Shown here: one piece after another, positions 1 to 8,939 of the stretch
How positions within the stretch are numbered: position 1 is the first letter of the stretch
Layout: each line of letters opens with the position of its first letter
Assembly (NCBI GenBank): GCA_001603075.1
Contig: LVBB01000014.1
Span: 116,147 to 180,146, forward strand
Direction of reading: 5' to 3'
Length of the DNA stretch: 64,000 nt
From: Phycisphaerales bacterium Planc_01
Lineage (GTDB): Bacteria; Planctomycetota; Phycisphaerae; Sedimentisphaerales; Anaerobacaceae
The notes under the pieces: model-generated
The model's input: the letters and a program-made list of their open reading frames with translations, nothing else
Told to the model about the DNA's origin: nothing
The model's database searches: none
Translations under genes and position numbers: made by a program

Positions 1-1959
1 GACGAAGTCTTCACTGTCCTCCACATTCGTCGAACTGCGGAACCGCAGCATCGCAGCCGGATCGAAGCCATAGGCCGGATCGGCGAGCACATCGACAATG
101 GCCCCGCGGAGGTCAGCGGAAAATTGTGTGATGCCGGAATTCGTGAAGAGACTCCGCACCGCCGCCAGGTCCCGCGACAACATCCACATATCCTCAGGAG
201 GCCAGCGGTGATGCTCCGACAGTCGCCGGGCGATTTCCTCCCGCAGCGTCGGCCCGGAGATCGCCGGACGAATCTGCCATTTCGTCGGGTCGTCCAGGTC
301 GTCCGTCAGGTACAGGCCGTCCAAGACAATGACATCGTCGGTGGCATTGTACAACTCGATCCAATCGGGATAGTCGCCGGGCCGGCACGGATCCTGGACG
401 GTCGTCGTATTGTCGGCCATGAATTCGTTGATGACCAGGCCGCTGCGGACGGGCTGACCGTCGGAATTCGGTCGCCCCGGCGTCGGCGTGGAGAAGAACT
501 GCCACTGGCCGCCGCCGTCGGCCGATCGGCCATACGAGACATCACTCCGTTGTTTTTCGAAATGAACGACGTCGATGAGCGCCGCCCCATCGGCATCGAA
601 CAGTGCGATGGACTCGCCGTCTTTGCTCAACCGGAAGTTGGTGTGCACGGGACTGTGCTGTTCCTCGCCCGTTGCCCAGAACACGATGTGTCCGCCGGGT
701 GGAAGAAGCATGGACGGCGTCGGCGTCAGCGGCTGATCGAGGAACGCATTCCACACGTCGAAGGTCAGGGCGATGGCCTTGGGAGAGTTCTCGGGCACGG
801 CTTGCCGCAGAATGCTGAAGTTGGCCGCCTTGCCTCCGACGTATTGAACGTCGCAGGGCGCCAGCCCTTCGGTGGACACACCGATAGCCCCCCGTTCGGC
901 TACGGGCGTGATCGCCAGCGTTGCGGGCTTCTTGAGTTGCATGATCTGCGTCGCGGTGTCGTCATCGAGACGGCCCTCGACGTCGAGGAGTCGGAGGTTG
1001 CAGGCGCCATAGGAATCTTCATAGACGCCGACGATCACGGTGTGGCCGACCATCTGCTGCGCTGCAAGAGCGTCGGCGGAGACCGCCAGATACACGAACG
1101 GCACGCCATAGGTATTCGCAAGGATGGCCACGTGCGAATTCGGCGTAGAGGGCGCCAGCGTCATGATGCCGGCAACGTGGGGCAGTTCTGCCGGAATGCC
1201 ATCGGTCAACAGGATATCCTTGGATTCCAGAAGGCCCTTCTGATAGGCGTCGGCAATGGCCCCGGCGGAGAAGAACTTCAGCTTTCCAATCGCCCATCCC
1301 TGGGAATAGCCGACATTGCCCTGGGCCCAGCGAGCGGTTGAGCCAAGCAGAATCCCATGGGAGGCAAACCACTGGCGGTCGGCCTCCGCCGCAGCTTGCT
1401 GCTCGTACGTCGGAAAGTAGAACGCCTGCACGTCGGGCGAACAGACCACGTTGGCCTCGACCAGCGCGAACAGTTCGCGAATCCGCTCTCGCGGGAACGC
1501 GTCCTGACGTACGAATTGGATGCCATATTCCTGAAACAGCGGCACAGAACCCGAGTCCGTCAACGGCGGCAGGATCACCGTGCCGAGAATCGCCTGCTGA
1601 TCCCGCTCGAAGAAAGTCACGGCATTGAATTGCTGGGATGTCATGCCGGCGAAGGGAGCAAGCAGGTCGGCGGCGAAACCGTAGTGGAAGACGTAGCGTC
1701 GGCTGTCCTGAAAGTAGACGAGATTCGGGTCGTACGGCTCCAACAGGATGGTGAATTTCACCCAGCGAATGCTGTCCTGAGAGATGCCACGGGCGCAGAA
1801 CGGGTCATCCGGAAAGACAATCTGATTCTTCCAGAAGGACGAGGGGGCGATGGTCGGACCGTCCGCCACCGTCGGACGACACGCCACGAGGACAAGCGCC
1901 GGCAGTATCCACGTCGCCGGAAGTGCTCGCCTCGTCCTCCATCCGATCTTGATGGACAT
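1..1959 (-). CDS. Secreted PEP/pyruvate-binding-domain protein with embedded lamin tail segments (partial)
   Basis: The frame is open from an ATG at 1959 to the window edge, giving 653 codons, so the C-terminus is missing. A hydrophobic N-terminus ends in an LVAC-like lipobox, suggesting export or a lipoprotein. Around residue 276 a PNSHVAILA stretch resembles the swivelling His domain of PEP synthase/PPDK. GGKAANF (375-381) and RFRSSTN followed by an ED-rich stretch (from 639) resemble the nucleotide-binding domain of the same enzymes. Between these two halves lies lamin-tail-like sequence in unusual order: the C-terminal half (about 417-498) precedes an N-terminal half (about 508-563). It follows the LRR/beta-helix gene by 89 bp and may be co-transcribed. 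Substrate and role are unknown; a catalytic dikinase function is inference only. Confidence 0.8.
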   Translation of the reverse strand, partial: MSIKIGWRTRRALPATWILPALVLVACRPTVADGPTIAPSSFWKNQIVFPDDPFCARGISQDSIRWVKFTILLEPYDPNLVYFQDSRRYVFHYGFAADLLAPFAGMTSQQFNAVTFFERDQQAILGTVILPPLTDSGSVPLFQEYGIQFVRQDAFPRERIRELFALVEANVVCSPDVQAFYFPTYEQQAAAEADRQWFASHGILLGSTARWAQGNVGYSQGWAIGKLKFFSAGAIADAYQKGLLESKDILLTDGIPAELPHVAGIMTLAPSTPNSHVAILANTYGVPFVYLAVSADALAAQQMVGHTVIVGVYEDSYGACNLRLLDVEGRLDDDTATQIMQLKKPATLAITPVAERGAIGVSTEGLAPCDVQYVGGKAANFSILRQAVPENSPKAIALTFDVWNAFLDQPLTPTPSMLLPPGGHIVFWATGEEQHSPVHTNFRLSKDGESIALFDADGAALIDVVHFEKQRSDVSYGRSADGGGQWQFFSTPTPGRPNSDGQPVRSGLVINEFMADNTTTVQDPCRPGDYPDWIELYNATDDVIVLDGLYLTDDLDDPTKWQIRPAISGPTLREEIARRLSEHHRWPPEDMWMLSRDLAAVRSLFTNSGITQFSADLRGAIVDVLADPAYGFDPAAMLRFRSSTNVEDSEDFV

Positions 1960-2048
1960 ATCTTCTCTCCGATGCAGTTCGACCGCCACGGGCAAGCGGC
2001 CCGGTCCGTGGCTTCGGCCAAGGGCCTGTCGAAGTCCAAGAAACGCGA

Positions 2049-3764
2049 TCAGTAGGACTTGCTCGCCTCTGTGGTGCCCCCGTACGCACCCATGTTGATG
2101 ACGCCTGCGTTGGGAGCCGGCTCCCGGCCGACAGGCGCTTCCGGATCGCCACGGTCGATACAGGGACTGGTCACGGCATCCGGCGTCCAGGCCTGTGCGT
2201 TCGAGTCCCACCGGCCGGCCTGGGACTTCAAATGATAGTCTCCCGCCATCCAGACGGCCCCGGGGTACGTCGGTGCGATCTCCACTTCAGGGGCCGTCCT
2301 CGTGGCCCAATGACCCCGCCGCACAAACAGCGGGTCCTCGTCGATGTTGCCCGATCCCGGCCATCCGCCGGCGATATTGCTGTACCGAACCGATACGGTA
2401 CAATCCTCGTCGGCCAGAATCTGCTGCGGCGTATTCCCGAACACGATCGAGTTGGCCACCGTCACATCGCTGCCGACGGCGACAATCGCGGCGCCCTTGT
2501 CGCGACCGCAATTGTCCGCAATCGTACAGTTGTCGAAGGTGACTTTGCCGTTTTTGCAGTGGATCACGGCTTCGTCCGGACCGGTTCCCTGATTCCCGAC
2601 GATGAGGCAGTTGCGGATCGTCAGATCGCAATCCGCGGCAAACAGGGCGCCCACGGCCCCCCGTCCTCCCGTGACGACAAGCCCGCTGATTTCGCACCTC
2701 GGATCGCCGAAGTACGTGGTCTGTATGTGCAGGACGGGCCCTCGACCGCCCCCCTGGACGATCGGATACGCAGCGGCATCGGGGTCGTCGGGATCGATCC
2801 CGGTGATGTGAAGGCTCTTGCCGAGCAGATCGATCGTCTCGTAGTAGGTCCCCGGACGAACGACAATCGTCGCCCCGTTGCGCGCCACCGTCACCGCCTC
2901 CTGAATCGTGTCGAAGGGGTGTTCGGCCGTTCCGTCTTCACGCCAATCGCCGCGATCCGCGTCACCGGGCCCCGGATCGTTGGGCGCGTCATCGTCCACA
3001 TACAGGACGTTCTGAAGGCTCTGGAAATTCGCCTGAATCGCGTGATCTGCCTCCATCACGAGCAACTCGAAGTCCATCGAACTGAAGAAGGAGCCGGACC
3101 ACATGCGAAACTCATAGCCGGGCTCGGCCTCCACCGCCAGTGGGACCACCGTCCTGTACTCATAGCAGAATACGCCTTCACCGGGCTCGGCGACACTTCC
3201 CCCCCGCGTCGAAGAAATCTGCAGGCGGCGAAGATACGTCGGATCGTACGCGAACCAAATCCCGGGATTGTTGTCGAAAATCCGTTGAATATGCGTCTCA
3301 TACGCCTCCTCGTTCATGGGATTGAGCCGCAGGTCCAGCCAGGAAAGGGACGTCATATTCGCCAGCGTCGAGATATCCCGGATCTCGTTCCTGTGGAGAT
3401 TCACAGAACTCAGGTACGGCATGAAAGAGAGAACGCCGATATCACTGATGTGGTTCTCCTCAAGATCCAGCGACTGAAGATTGACCAGTCCCGCAAGGGG
3501 CGAGATATCACTCAGGTTGTTCCGCTGGAGAGTCAGCGACATGAGATTCGTCGCGTATTGCAGACCGACCAGGCTCGTGATCTCCCGGTTCATGATCGTC
3601 AGGCTCGTCAGGCCAAGCATATCCGTAGGGGTCGGATCCACCACCCACAACTTGTCTTCCACCGCCGCTCTCAGGACCGGGTCTTCGAAATCGACCGGGT
3701 CTTCCCCGCGCGCAGCCCCAACCAAAAGAGATACAAACAACAGTGAATGCAGAACCCTTCTCAT
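2049..3764 (-). CDS. Secreted LRR / InlB-like / beta-helix repeat protein
   Basis: The protein has 571 aa. The ATG at 3764 is chosen because it follows a GAGGAGG ribosome site and starts a clean signal peptide (MRRVLHSLLF...ARGED). Residues about 48-150 form leucine-rich repeats of the SDISPLAGLVNLQSLDL type. About 185-260 resemble an InlB-type repeat (GGSVAEPGEG ... GYEFRMW). About 275-500 read as a right-handed parallel beta-helix with NGATIVVRPGTY, 'TIRNCLIVGN' and 'FDNCTIADN' turns. The C-terminus has the CIDRGDP ... NMGAYGGT motif common in planctomycete secreted proteins. It is probably an extracellular adhesion or glycan-binding protein. No catalytic residues are obvious, and the function is inferred from architecture. 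Confidence 0.85.
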   Translation of the reverse strand: MRRVLHSLLFVSLLVGAARGEDPVDFEDPVLRAAVEDKLWVVDPTPTDMLGLTSLTIMNREITSLVGLQYATNLMSLTLQRNNLSDISPLAGLVNLQSLDLEENHISDIGVLSFMPYLSSVNLHRNEIRDISTLANMTSLSWLDLRLNPMNEEAYETHIQRIFDNNPGIWFAYDPTYLRRLQISSTRGGSVAEPGEGVFCYEYRTVVPLAVEAEPGYEFRMWSGSFFSSMDFELLVMEADHAIQANFQSLQNVLYVDDDAPNDPGPGDADRGDWREDGTAEHPFDTIQEAVTVARNGATIVVRPGTYYETIDLLGKSLHITGIDPDDPDAAAYPIVQGGGRGPVLHIQTTYFGDPRCEISGLVVTGGRGAVGALFAADCDLTIRNCLIVGNQGTGPDEAVIHCKNGKVTFDNCTIADNCGRDKGAAIVAVGSDVTVANSIVFGNTPQQILADEDCTVSVRYSNIAGGWPGSGNIDEDPLFVRRGHWATRTAPEVEIAPTYPGAVWMAGDYHLKSQAGRWDSNAQAWTPDAVTSPCIDRGDPEAPVGREPAPNAGVINMGAYGGTTEASKSY

Positions 3765-4186
3765 GGCTTCCTCCTCCGTCTCGTCGAAACATGTTATCTC
3801 CGTACCTCGCACATCGCCAGTCCGCCGCTCGGCGATCGGTTCGATTGTAGCAGGTGCCACCCGATACTGCAACAGAAATTTCCCGATCTGTGGAGGAGTT
3901 CGTCGGCCGTGCGCGCCGCTTCGGCAGGTCCAGAGTGATCATCGTGGAGTGCATGGATCGTGATTGTGAGCAGGACGCCATCGCACGGGCAGTGGAAAGA
4001 CGCTCGCATCGACGCGGCGCCGCGCCGGTTTCACGACAGGGACACAGAGCGGTGCATGGCGGCAGAAGACGGTGGATTCGGGTGGAGGGACACGGCAACG
4101 GGACCGCTCCGGTCAGACCGTGGGGAAACCGCGATTAGGGGGCAAGAACGCGGATTGTGGCCCATCAAGGCCGCCGGGACAAGAAA
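3765..4186. other. Intergenic, no gene recognised
   Basis: About 420 bp lie between the LRR gene start and the tRNA-Gln 3' end. Open frames here have unnatural composition and no ribosome sites. I see no repeat or clear promoter, although this stretch must carry the control region of the minus-strand secreted-protein pair. Confidence 0.5.
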
Positions 4187-4257
4187 CTGGGGAACCAGGA
4201 TTCGAACCTGAACTAACTGATCCAGAGTCAGTCGTGCTACCGTTACACTATTCCCCA
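4187..4257 (-). tRNA. tRNA-Gln (anticodon CTG)
   Basis: The minus strand folds as a cloverleaf. The acceptor stem TGGGGAA pairs with TTCCCCA, and the D arm is GTG/CAC. The anticodon stem ACTGA/TCAGT encloses loop CTCTGGA (anticodon CTG), and the T arm has loop TTCGAAT. The discriminator base is G, as in bacterial tRNA-Gln. The CCA end is not encoded. It lies 35 bp downstream of bioY on the same strand and could be co-transcribed with it. Confidence 0.95.
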
Positions 4258-4292
4258 AAGAGCCATATGCCACCGAGATGGTGACGAACTTA

Positions 4293-4901
4293 TCATATTG
4301 TCGGCGTCTTGGCAAACCCAAAATGACGGATCAACGTCCATCCGGCGGGCAAAAGCGCGGTCGCCAGGGCGATTTTGACGATTTCCCCCGGCAGGAACGG
4401 ATAGAGCCCGACGGCCAGGACGCTGCCGAGAGGCCGGCCGAGGAGGTGGACAAGGCAGGCCAGCCAGGCCAGACCGCACCCGTAGAGCACGACGTTGCCC
4501 AGCATCATCGCCAGGACGGTGGTAACCGGCCGGCGATCCCAGCCCCGTTCGGCCAGCCGGCCCACGACGTAGGCCGCCAGCACAAAACCGATCAAATACC
4601 CGCCTGTGGGCCCGAAAAAGACGCCCAAACCCGCCTTTCCGTGCGAGAAGACCGGCAGTCCCGCCAGTCCCTGCATCAGGTACGCCAGGACGGACAGGGC
4701 CCCCCGCCGCGAACCCAGCAGGGCACCGACCATCAATACGGCAAACGTCTGCCCCGTCCATGGCACCGGATAGCCGACGGCGATCTGCGTACACAGCGCG
4801 ATCAGCAGCGATCCGCCAAGCACCAGAGCCCCGTCGTACAGCCGTGCGGCCTTCTTCTCATCCGGCCGAATCAGATCCGCCACAGTCAGTTGTGCAATCA
4901 T
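4293..4901 (-). CDS. bioY: BioY biotin ECF-transporter substrate-binding component
   Basis: The 202-aa integral membrane protein is the usual length for BioY. Recognisable family stretches are PVPWTGQTFAVLMVGALLG, LGVFFGPTGGYLIGF and the C-terminal YPFLPGEIVKIALA. About six hydrophobic segments are visible. BioY is the biotin-specific S component of energy-coupling factor transporters; no ECF ATPase or T-component gene lies in this window, so a shared module elsewhere or solitary action is likely. The start at 4901 follows GGAAGAG, and a strong promoter lies about 70-95 bp upstream. No biotin synthesis genes are adjacent. Confidence 0.93.
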   Translation of the reverse strand: MIAQLTVADLIRPDEKKAARLYDGALVLGGSLLIALCTQIAVGYPVPWTGQTFAVLMVGALLGSRRGALSVLAYLMQGLAGLPVFSHGKAGLGVFFGPTGGYLIGFVLAAYVVGRLAERGWDRRPVTTVLAMMLGNVVLYGCGLAWLACLVHLLGRPLGSVLAVGLYPFLPGEIVKIALATALLPAGWTLIRHFGFAKTPTI

Positions 4902-4967
4902 TGTTTCTCTTCCTGAAAAACAACCTCTCAGTCGAGCTTCACATACCCAAGCCCGATACGGGGCCGA

Positions 4968-4996
4968 ATTATATGCGCGAGCCCCCCGCGCGTCAA
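4968..4996 (-). promoter_or_regulatory. Sigma-70 promoter of bioY
   Basis: On the minus strand TTGACG (4991-4996), a 17-nt spacer and a perfect TATAAT (4968-4973) predict a start near 4961, leaving a leader of about 60 nt before bioY. I looked for a BirA-type palindrome and did not find one. Confidence 0.75.
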
Positions 4997-5316
4997 ATAG
5001 CTGGATCGAACTATATTCGCCGTTTGCAGAAGATCTGCGCAATCGGGCTCAAGCATGGCGTGCCCCCTGCATCCGAAAGGAAATTCGCACTCGCGCGAAA
5101 TCCCGTGCCGCCGGCAACGACTATGTGTCAAAGAAACGATATAAAGCTGAGCGGCAGTACTCAACGTCGAAGGAAAACGTATAATGGCCGACCATGATTG
5201 TGTGACGCAGGACGCCCGGCCCGCCTTTCTCTGGCGCCGGCGAAGGCAGCATCGCACGGAAGACACACGAAGGGTCCATCACGATTCGATAATCAGGCAA
5301 AATGGGAGACGTCACA
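4997..5316. other. Divergent intergenic region
   Basis: This separates bioY from the DUF4097 lipoprotein gene. A TATAAT at 5180-5185 faces the plus-strand gene but has no good -35 element at normal spacing. No coding sequence was recognised. Confidence 0.4.
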
Positions 5317-6396
5317 ATGGAACAATCTCGTATGGGACGACAGGCCGCATGGATGCTCTCGATGGCAGCGGTCTTCATGGTGACCGGTTGCAGTGTCCGC
5401 GGGGGCAACTGGGCGCAACGCACATATGAGCGAACGACAACGGCGCGGATGCCGCTGGAGCCCGGCTCGACCCTGGACGTGGAGACCTCCTCCGGGTCGA
5501 TCGTCATTCACGGCGCCGATGTGACGGACTGCGACGTCTTGGCCACCATCGCAGCCCATGCCCCGACGGAGGCGGAGGCCGAGGAACTGGCCGAACAGGT
5601 CGTCATCACACCCGAGTTCATCGGCCGCACGTTGAACGTGCGTGCCGAGACACCTCGCACCACAAACAACCGGTCGATCAGCGTCAGCTATCGAATCGTC
5701 GTACCTCGACAGACGAACGTCAGGTGCCACAGCTCCTATGGCAGTCTTGAACTGACCGAGATTGAAGGAACGGTCACCGCACGGACCAGCAGCGGCTCCG
5801 TGAGGGCCGAGAGCATCCAAGGCTCGACCAGCCTGAGCAGTTCGTACGGGTCCATCACGTGCCGTGCGTTCTCCGAAGGCGATCTGGCGATCAAGACCAG
5901 CAGCGGCAAGATCGAGCTCTCCGAAGCCACGTTCGGAAAATGCGATGCCGAAACATCCTACGGATCGGTCGGCGGGCGTTCGCTGCGAGGCGAGACCATC
6001 CGGTTCCGATCCAGCAGCGGAAGCCTCGACCTTATCGATGGAACGGCTGAGGCAATCGATCTTTCGACCTCGTACGGCCGCATCGATGCACGGCAGATCG
6101 CCGTCGGCGACCTGCGAGCCACCTCGGGCAGCGGCAATCTCGATGTCGTCTGCGCCGAGGGCTGTCCGCCGAACCTTGCCGCCAACGTCAAAAGCTCCTA
6201 CGGCAGCGTCGCATTCACCGCGCCGGCGGCGTTCTCCGGCACGGTCTATCTGGCCACCAATTATGGCTCGGTCCGCACCCTTCGTCCTATCACCGTCAGC
6301 GGACAGATCGATAAGAAGAAGATCGAAGGCACAATCGGGGATGGGCCGGGCAACCTCCGCATCGAAACCAGCAGTGGTTCGGTCACACTGCGGTAG
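5317..6396 (+). CDS. DUF4097-family beta-solenoid lipoprotein
   Basis: The protein has 359 aa from the ATG at 5317, which has GGGAG about 8 nt upstream; an in-frame ATG 15 nt earlier lacks a ribosome site. The signal peptide ends in the lipobox VTGC. The mature part consists of short turns in which Ser-Tyr-Gly and Ser-Ser-Gly motifs alternate (SSYGS, TSSGS, SSSYGS, TSSGK, TSYGS, SSSGS and so on) about every 20 residues, the signature of DUF4097/GIN-type adhesin-like domains that form beta-solenoids. It is probably anchored in a membrane facing the periplasm. The function of such proteins is not established. It is a single-gene unit between divergent bioY and a convergent hydrolase. Confidence 0.85.
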   Translation: MEQSRMGRQAAWMLSMAAVFMVTGCSVRGGNWAQRTYERTTTARMPLEPGSTLDVETSSGSIVIHGADVTDCDVLATIAAHAPTEAEAEELAEQVVITPEFIGRTLNVRAETPRTTNNRSISVSYRIVVPRQTNVRCHSSYGSLELTEIEGTVTARTSSGSVRAESIQGSTSLSSSYGSITCRAFSEGDLAIKTSSGKIELSEATFGKCDAETSYGSVGGRSLRGETIRFRSSSGSLDLIDGTAEAIDLSTSYGRIDARQIAVGDLRATSGSGNLDVVCAEGCPPNLAANVKSSYGSVAFTAPAAFSGTVYLATNYGSVRTLRPITVSGQIDKKKIEGTIGDGPGNLRIETSSGSVTLR

Positions 6397-6497
6397 CAAC
6401 AGACAACCGCCGTTCCGCCGACGCGGGCGGCGGCATCACGGATTCTGCCGGACGGGCGGAGGCGCGTGCGTTTCTCGTCGCCTCCGCTCGCTCCCTG

Positions 6498-7349
6498 TCA
6501 TCGGGTCTTGCGGGTCGCCGGCTCAAACCGATCGTCGCCCACGAAGTCCAACCATTCCGTCCACGCGTTCCTGTACAGATCGCCCGAAGTCAGAAAGCCG
6601 TCGTTGTGACCGCCGGTGATCTCCACGAATCGCTTCGGCTCGCGGGCCGCCTCGAAGAGCCGCCGCCCGAATTCGAAGGGAACAAGCTCGTCCTCTGGAC
6701 TGTGTATCACGAGCACGGGACATCGCGCGCGGGCGAGATGGGCCCGCGTGTCATACCGGAACCGGGCAAACAGCCGCACGGGCATATAGGGATACATCCG
6801 AGCCCCCATATCAGGGTAGGACGTGAAGGCGCTTTCGACGACCACAGTCCGCGTCTCGACCTGCCCGGCCAGGTGCGCGGCAATGCTGCCTCCAAGCGAA
6901 CGTCCGAACAGAACGATCTGCTCGGCCGCAACCCCCTTGCGCTGCGTCAGCCAGTCGTAGGCCGCCCGCGCATCGCGATAGGTCCCGACCTCCGTCGGTC
7001 GGCCCTCGCTTCTGCCGTAGCCGCGATAGTCGAAGACGAAGCAGTTCAGACCGAGACTGTGGAACAGGCTGACCGTGTCGAGGCGATGCATGATGTTGCC
7101 GGCGTTGCCGTGGCAGAACAGAACGGTGAACGGCGCGCCGTCGGCGGCGACGTACCAACCGTTCAGGGCCAGGCCGTCCTGCGTCTGGAACATCACATCG
7201 TCGAAATCCAGGCCCACATCCTCCGGCGTGAAGGCGACATCCCGTATCGGGCGGTACAGGAGACGGGCCTGCGAAAACAGCAGCACCAGCCCGAACCCCG
7301 CATAGACGATAACGAGCGCGGCGCCCACGTACAACAACATGAATCCCAT
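6498..7349 (-). CDS. Membrane-anchored alpha/beta hydrolase (BEM46/ABHD13-like)
   Basis: The 283-aa protein has an N-terminal membrane segment (about residues 4-26) followed by an alpha/beta-hydrolase domain. The likely catalytic triad is Ser151 in GRSLGG, Asp220 in SPEDELVP and His248 in GGHND. The FCHGNAGN stretch forms the oxyanion-side loop, and FDYRGYGRSEG is typical of the BEM46 family. The ATG at 7349 is preceded by TGGAG; upstream in-frame starts have no ribosome site. These proteins are serine hydrolases or thioesterases of unknown substrate, here probably acting at the membrane surface. It is divergent from ispG with about 105 bp between starts. Confidence 0.88.
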   Translation of the reverse strand: MGFMLLYVGAALVIVYAGFGLVLLFSQARLLYRPIRDVAFTPEDVGLDFDDVMFQTQDGLALNGWYVAADGAPFTVLFCHGNAGNIMHRLDTVSLFHSLGLNCFVFDYRGYGRSEGRPTEVGTYRDARAAYDWLTQRKGVAAEQIVLFGRSLGGSIAAHLAGQVETRTVVVESAFTSYPDMGARMYPYMPVRLFARFRYDTRAHLARARCPVLVIHSPEDELVPFEFGRRLFEAAREPKRFVEITGGHNDGFLTSGDLYRNAWTEWLDFVGDDRFEPATRKTR

Positions 7350-7420
7350 ATCACTCCAGCAAATCCGACAGCGTATCGAGCCACCTGCCCGCGGTCCATG
7401 CACGGCAGCGCCATTTTAGT

Positions 7421-7449
7421 TTGCCGGGCACCAGGGGACAAGCTACAAT
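7421..7449 (+). promoter_or_regulatory. Promoter of ispG, leaderless arrangement
   Basis: TTGCCG (7421-7426), a 17-nt spacer and TACAAT (7444-7449) lie directly before ispG. The ATG begins 7 nt after the -10 hexamer, at the expected transcription start, so the mRNA probably has no leader. Confidence 0.65.
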
Positions 7450-7455
7450 CGGCCC

Positions 7456-8514
7456 ATGATTGCCAGAAGACCCACATCTTCCGTTTCGGTCGGTTCGGTG
7501 CAACTGGGTTCGTCGGGCCCGGTCGTTATCCAGTCGATGACGAAGGTTCCGACCACCGACGTCGCCCGCTGCGTCCGGCAGATTCAGCGGCTCGTTCGCG
7601 CCGGGTGCGGACTGGTCCGCATCGCCGTGCCCCGCCGGGCCGACACGATCGCGTTCGGGCAGATCGTGCAGAAGGTGCGCGTTCCGTTGATCGCCGACGT
7701 ACACTTCAGTGCCGATCGCGCCGTCGAGGCGATCGAGGCCGGGGCCGCCAAGGTCCGCCTGAACCCCGGCAACATCAAGAAGCAGCAGGACATCTTCCGG
7801 ATCATCGACGCGGCGAAGATGCACCGTGTGGCCGCCCGCATCGGCGTCAACGAGGCCAGCATTCGCGACCTGAAGAAGGCCCCCGTCCCGCCCGAGAAGC
7901 GAACGGCGCTGATGCTCGAAGAGATGCGAAGCTACATCCGGCTGTTCGAGGCTCGGGGGTTCGATCAGATCGTCCTAAGCGCCAAGAGCAGCGACGCGCT
8001 GCGCACCATCGAGGTCAACCGGGCCATCGCCGAGACATTCGGCTATCCCATCCACCTGGGTCTGACCCACGCGGGCCTGCCTGCCGACGCGAGCATCCCG
8101 TCGGCGGTGGCCCTGGGGACGCTGCTGGCCGAAGGCGTCGGGGATACCGTTCGCGTCAGTGCGGCCGGCGACCCGGTCGTCGAAACCGAGATCGCCAGGG
8201 CCATCCTCATCTGCCTGGGGCTCCTTGAGCGAACGCAGCCGGAACTGATCGTCTGCCCGACGTGCGGGCGGACGGAGATCGACGTTGTCAAGCTCGCCAA
8301 ACGGGTCGAGAGCGCGCTGCGCAAGGTCGCCAAGCCCTGTCGTGTGGCCGTGATGGGCTGTATCGTCAACGGTCCGGGCGAGGCCGCCGACGCCGACATC
8401 GCCGTCTGCGCCGCCAGAGAAAAGGCCGCTCTCTATCTCCACGGCCGCAAGATCGCCGTGGTCCCCGAGGCCGAGATCATCCCCCGCCTGCTTGGGGCGA
8501 TCGCACAGGTGTAG
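7456..8514 (+). CDS. ispG: 4-hydroxy-3-methylbut-2-enyl diphosphate synthase (IspG/GcpE)
   Basis: The 352-aa protein has the compact bacterial IspG length. This [4Fe-4S] enzyme converts MEcPP to HMBPP in the non-mevalonate isoprenoid pathway in the cytoplasm. The N-terminal TIM-barrel part contains IADVHF and KVRLNPGN. The C-terminal iron-sulfur part shows CPTCGR (about residue 266) and MGCIVNGPGEA (about residue 300), which supply the three cluster cysteines. It is a single gene between a divergent hydrolase and folC. The start is fixed by the promoter immediately upstream, with no Shine-Dalgarno sequence, so translation is probably leaderless. Confidence 0.95.
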   Translation: MIARRPTSSVSVGSVQLGSSGPVVIQSMTKVPTTDVARCVRQIQRLVRAGCGLVRIAVPRRADTIAFGQIVQKVRVPLIADVHFSADRAVEAIEAGAAKVRLNPGNIKKQQDIFRIIDAAKMHRVAARIGVNEASIRDLKKAPVPPEKRTALMLEEMRSYIRLFEARGFDQIVLSAKSSDALRTIEVNRAIAETFGYPIHLGLTHAGLPADASIPSAVALGTLLAEGVGDTVRVSAAGDPVVETEIARAILICLGLLERTQPELIVCPTCGRTEIDVVKLAKRVESALRKVAKPCRVAVMGCIVNGPGEAADADIAVCAAREKAALYLHGRKIAVVPEAEIIPRLLGAIAQV

Positions 8515-8901
8515 CCAAACCCCCTTCTGCCGGAATTGGGGAGAATCGCCCCACAGATCTTTGCCATCGCGCGGGGACTCTTATGTTCTTGTCTTCACAT
8601 ACCTTGCAGAAAAACCACCAATTCGCGACCGGGTATCTTCGGACGGCCGTGTAACAAGCGCCTGTTCCGGCGCATCTTCTTACAACACCCGAACGAGATG
8701 TCGTTTCCGCCGTCAGGGAAGACTCCGCCAGGGCACCATTAGCACAGCTTTTCACTAAAGAAGTTGCAGTTATGATGTCTAATTCTGACCGTGACCTTTG
8801 CCACGAGGCGACATTTGTGCATATCCTTTTTTAGCAATTACTTACATTCCATATGATCCGGAAAATGAGCGGCATTTCGCCGCGTATTCGCCCCATAACA
8901 G
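8515..8901. other. Intergenic upstream of folC, AT-richer
   Basis: About 390 bp follow ispG without a believable gene. The second half (8740-8900) is clearly richer in A and T than its surroundings. No terminator with a T-tract was found directly after ispG. Confidence 0.4.
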
Positions 8902-8930
8902 TTGACTGGAACGTCGCAGTTTGCTAAGAT
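8902..8930 (+). promoter_or_regulatory. Promoter of folC, near-leaderless
   Basis: TTGACT (8902-8907), a 17-nt spacer and TAAGAT (8925-8930) end 9 nt before the folC ATG at 8940. The predicted transcript starts within about 3 nt of the start codon, and no Shine-Dalgarno sequence fits in between. Confidence 0.7.
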
Positions 8931-8939
8931 CAGCCGTCC

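Noticed and set aside
124-1341. Long plus-strand open frame (405 codons)
   Set aside because: It is antisense to the PEP/pyruvate-binding-domain gene, whose minus-strand frame contains recognisable domains; the plus product has arginine/glycine-rich, unstructured composition.
4902-5000. Biotin repressor (BirA) operator before bioY
   Set aside because: No interrupted palindrome of the expected TTGTAAC/GTTACAA type was found near the promoter.
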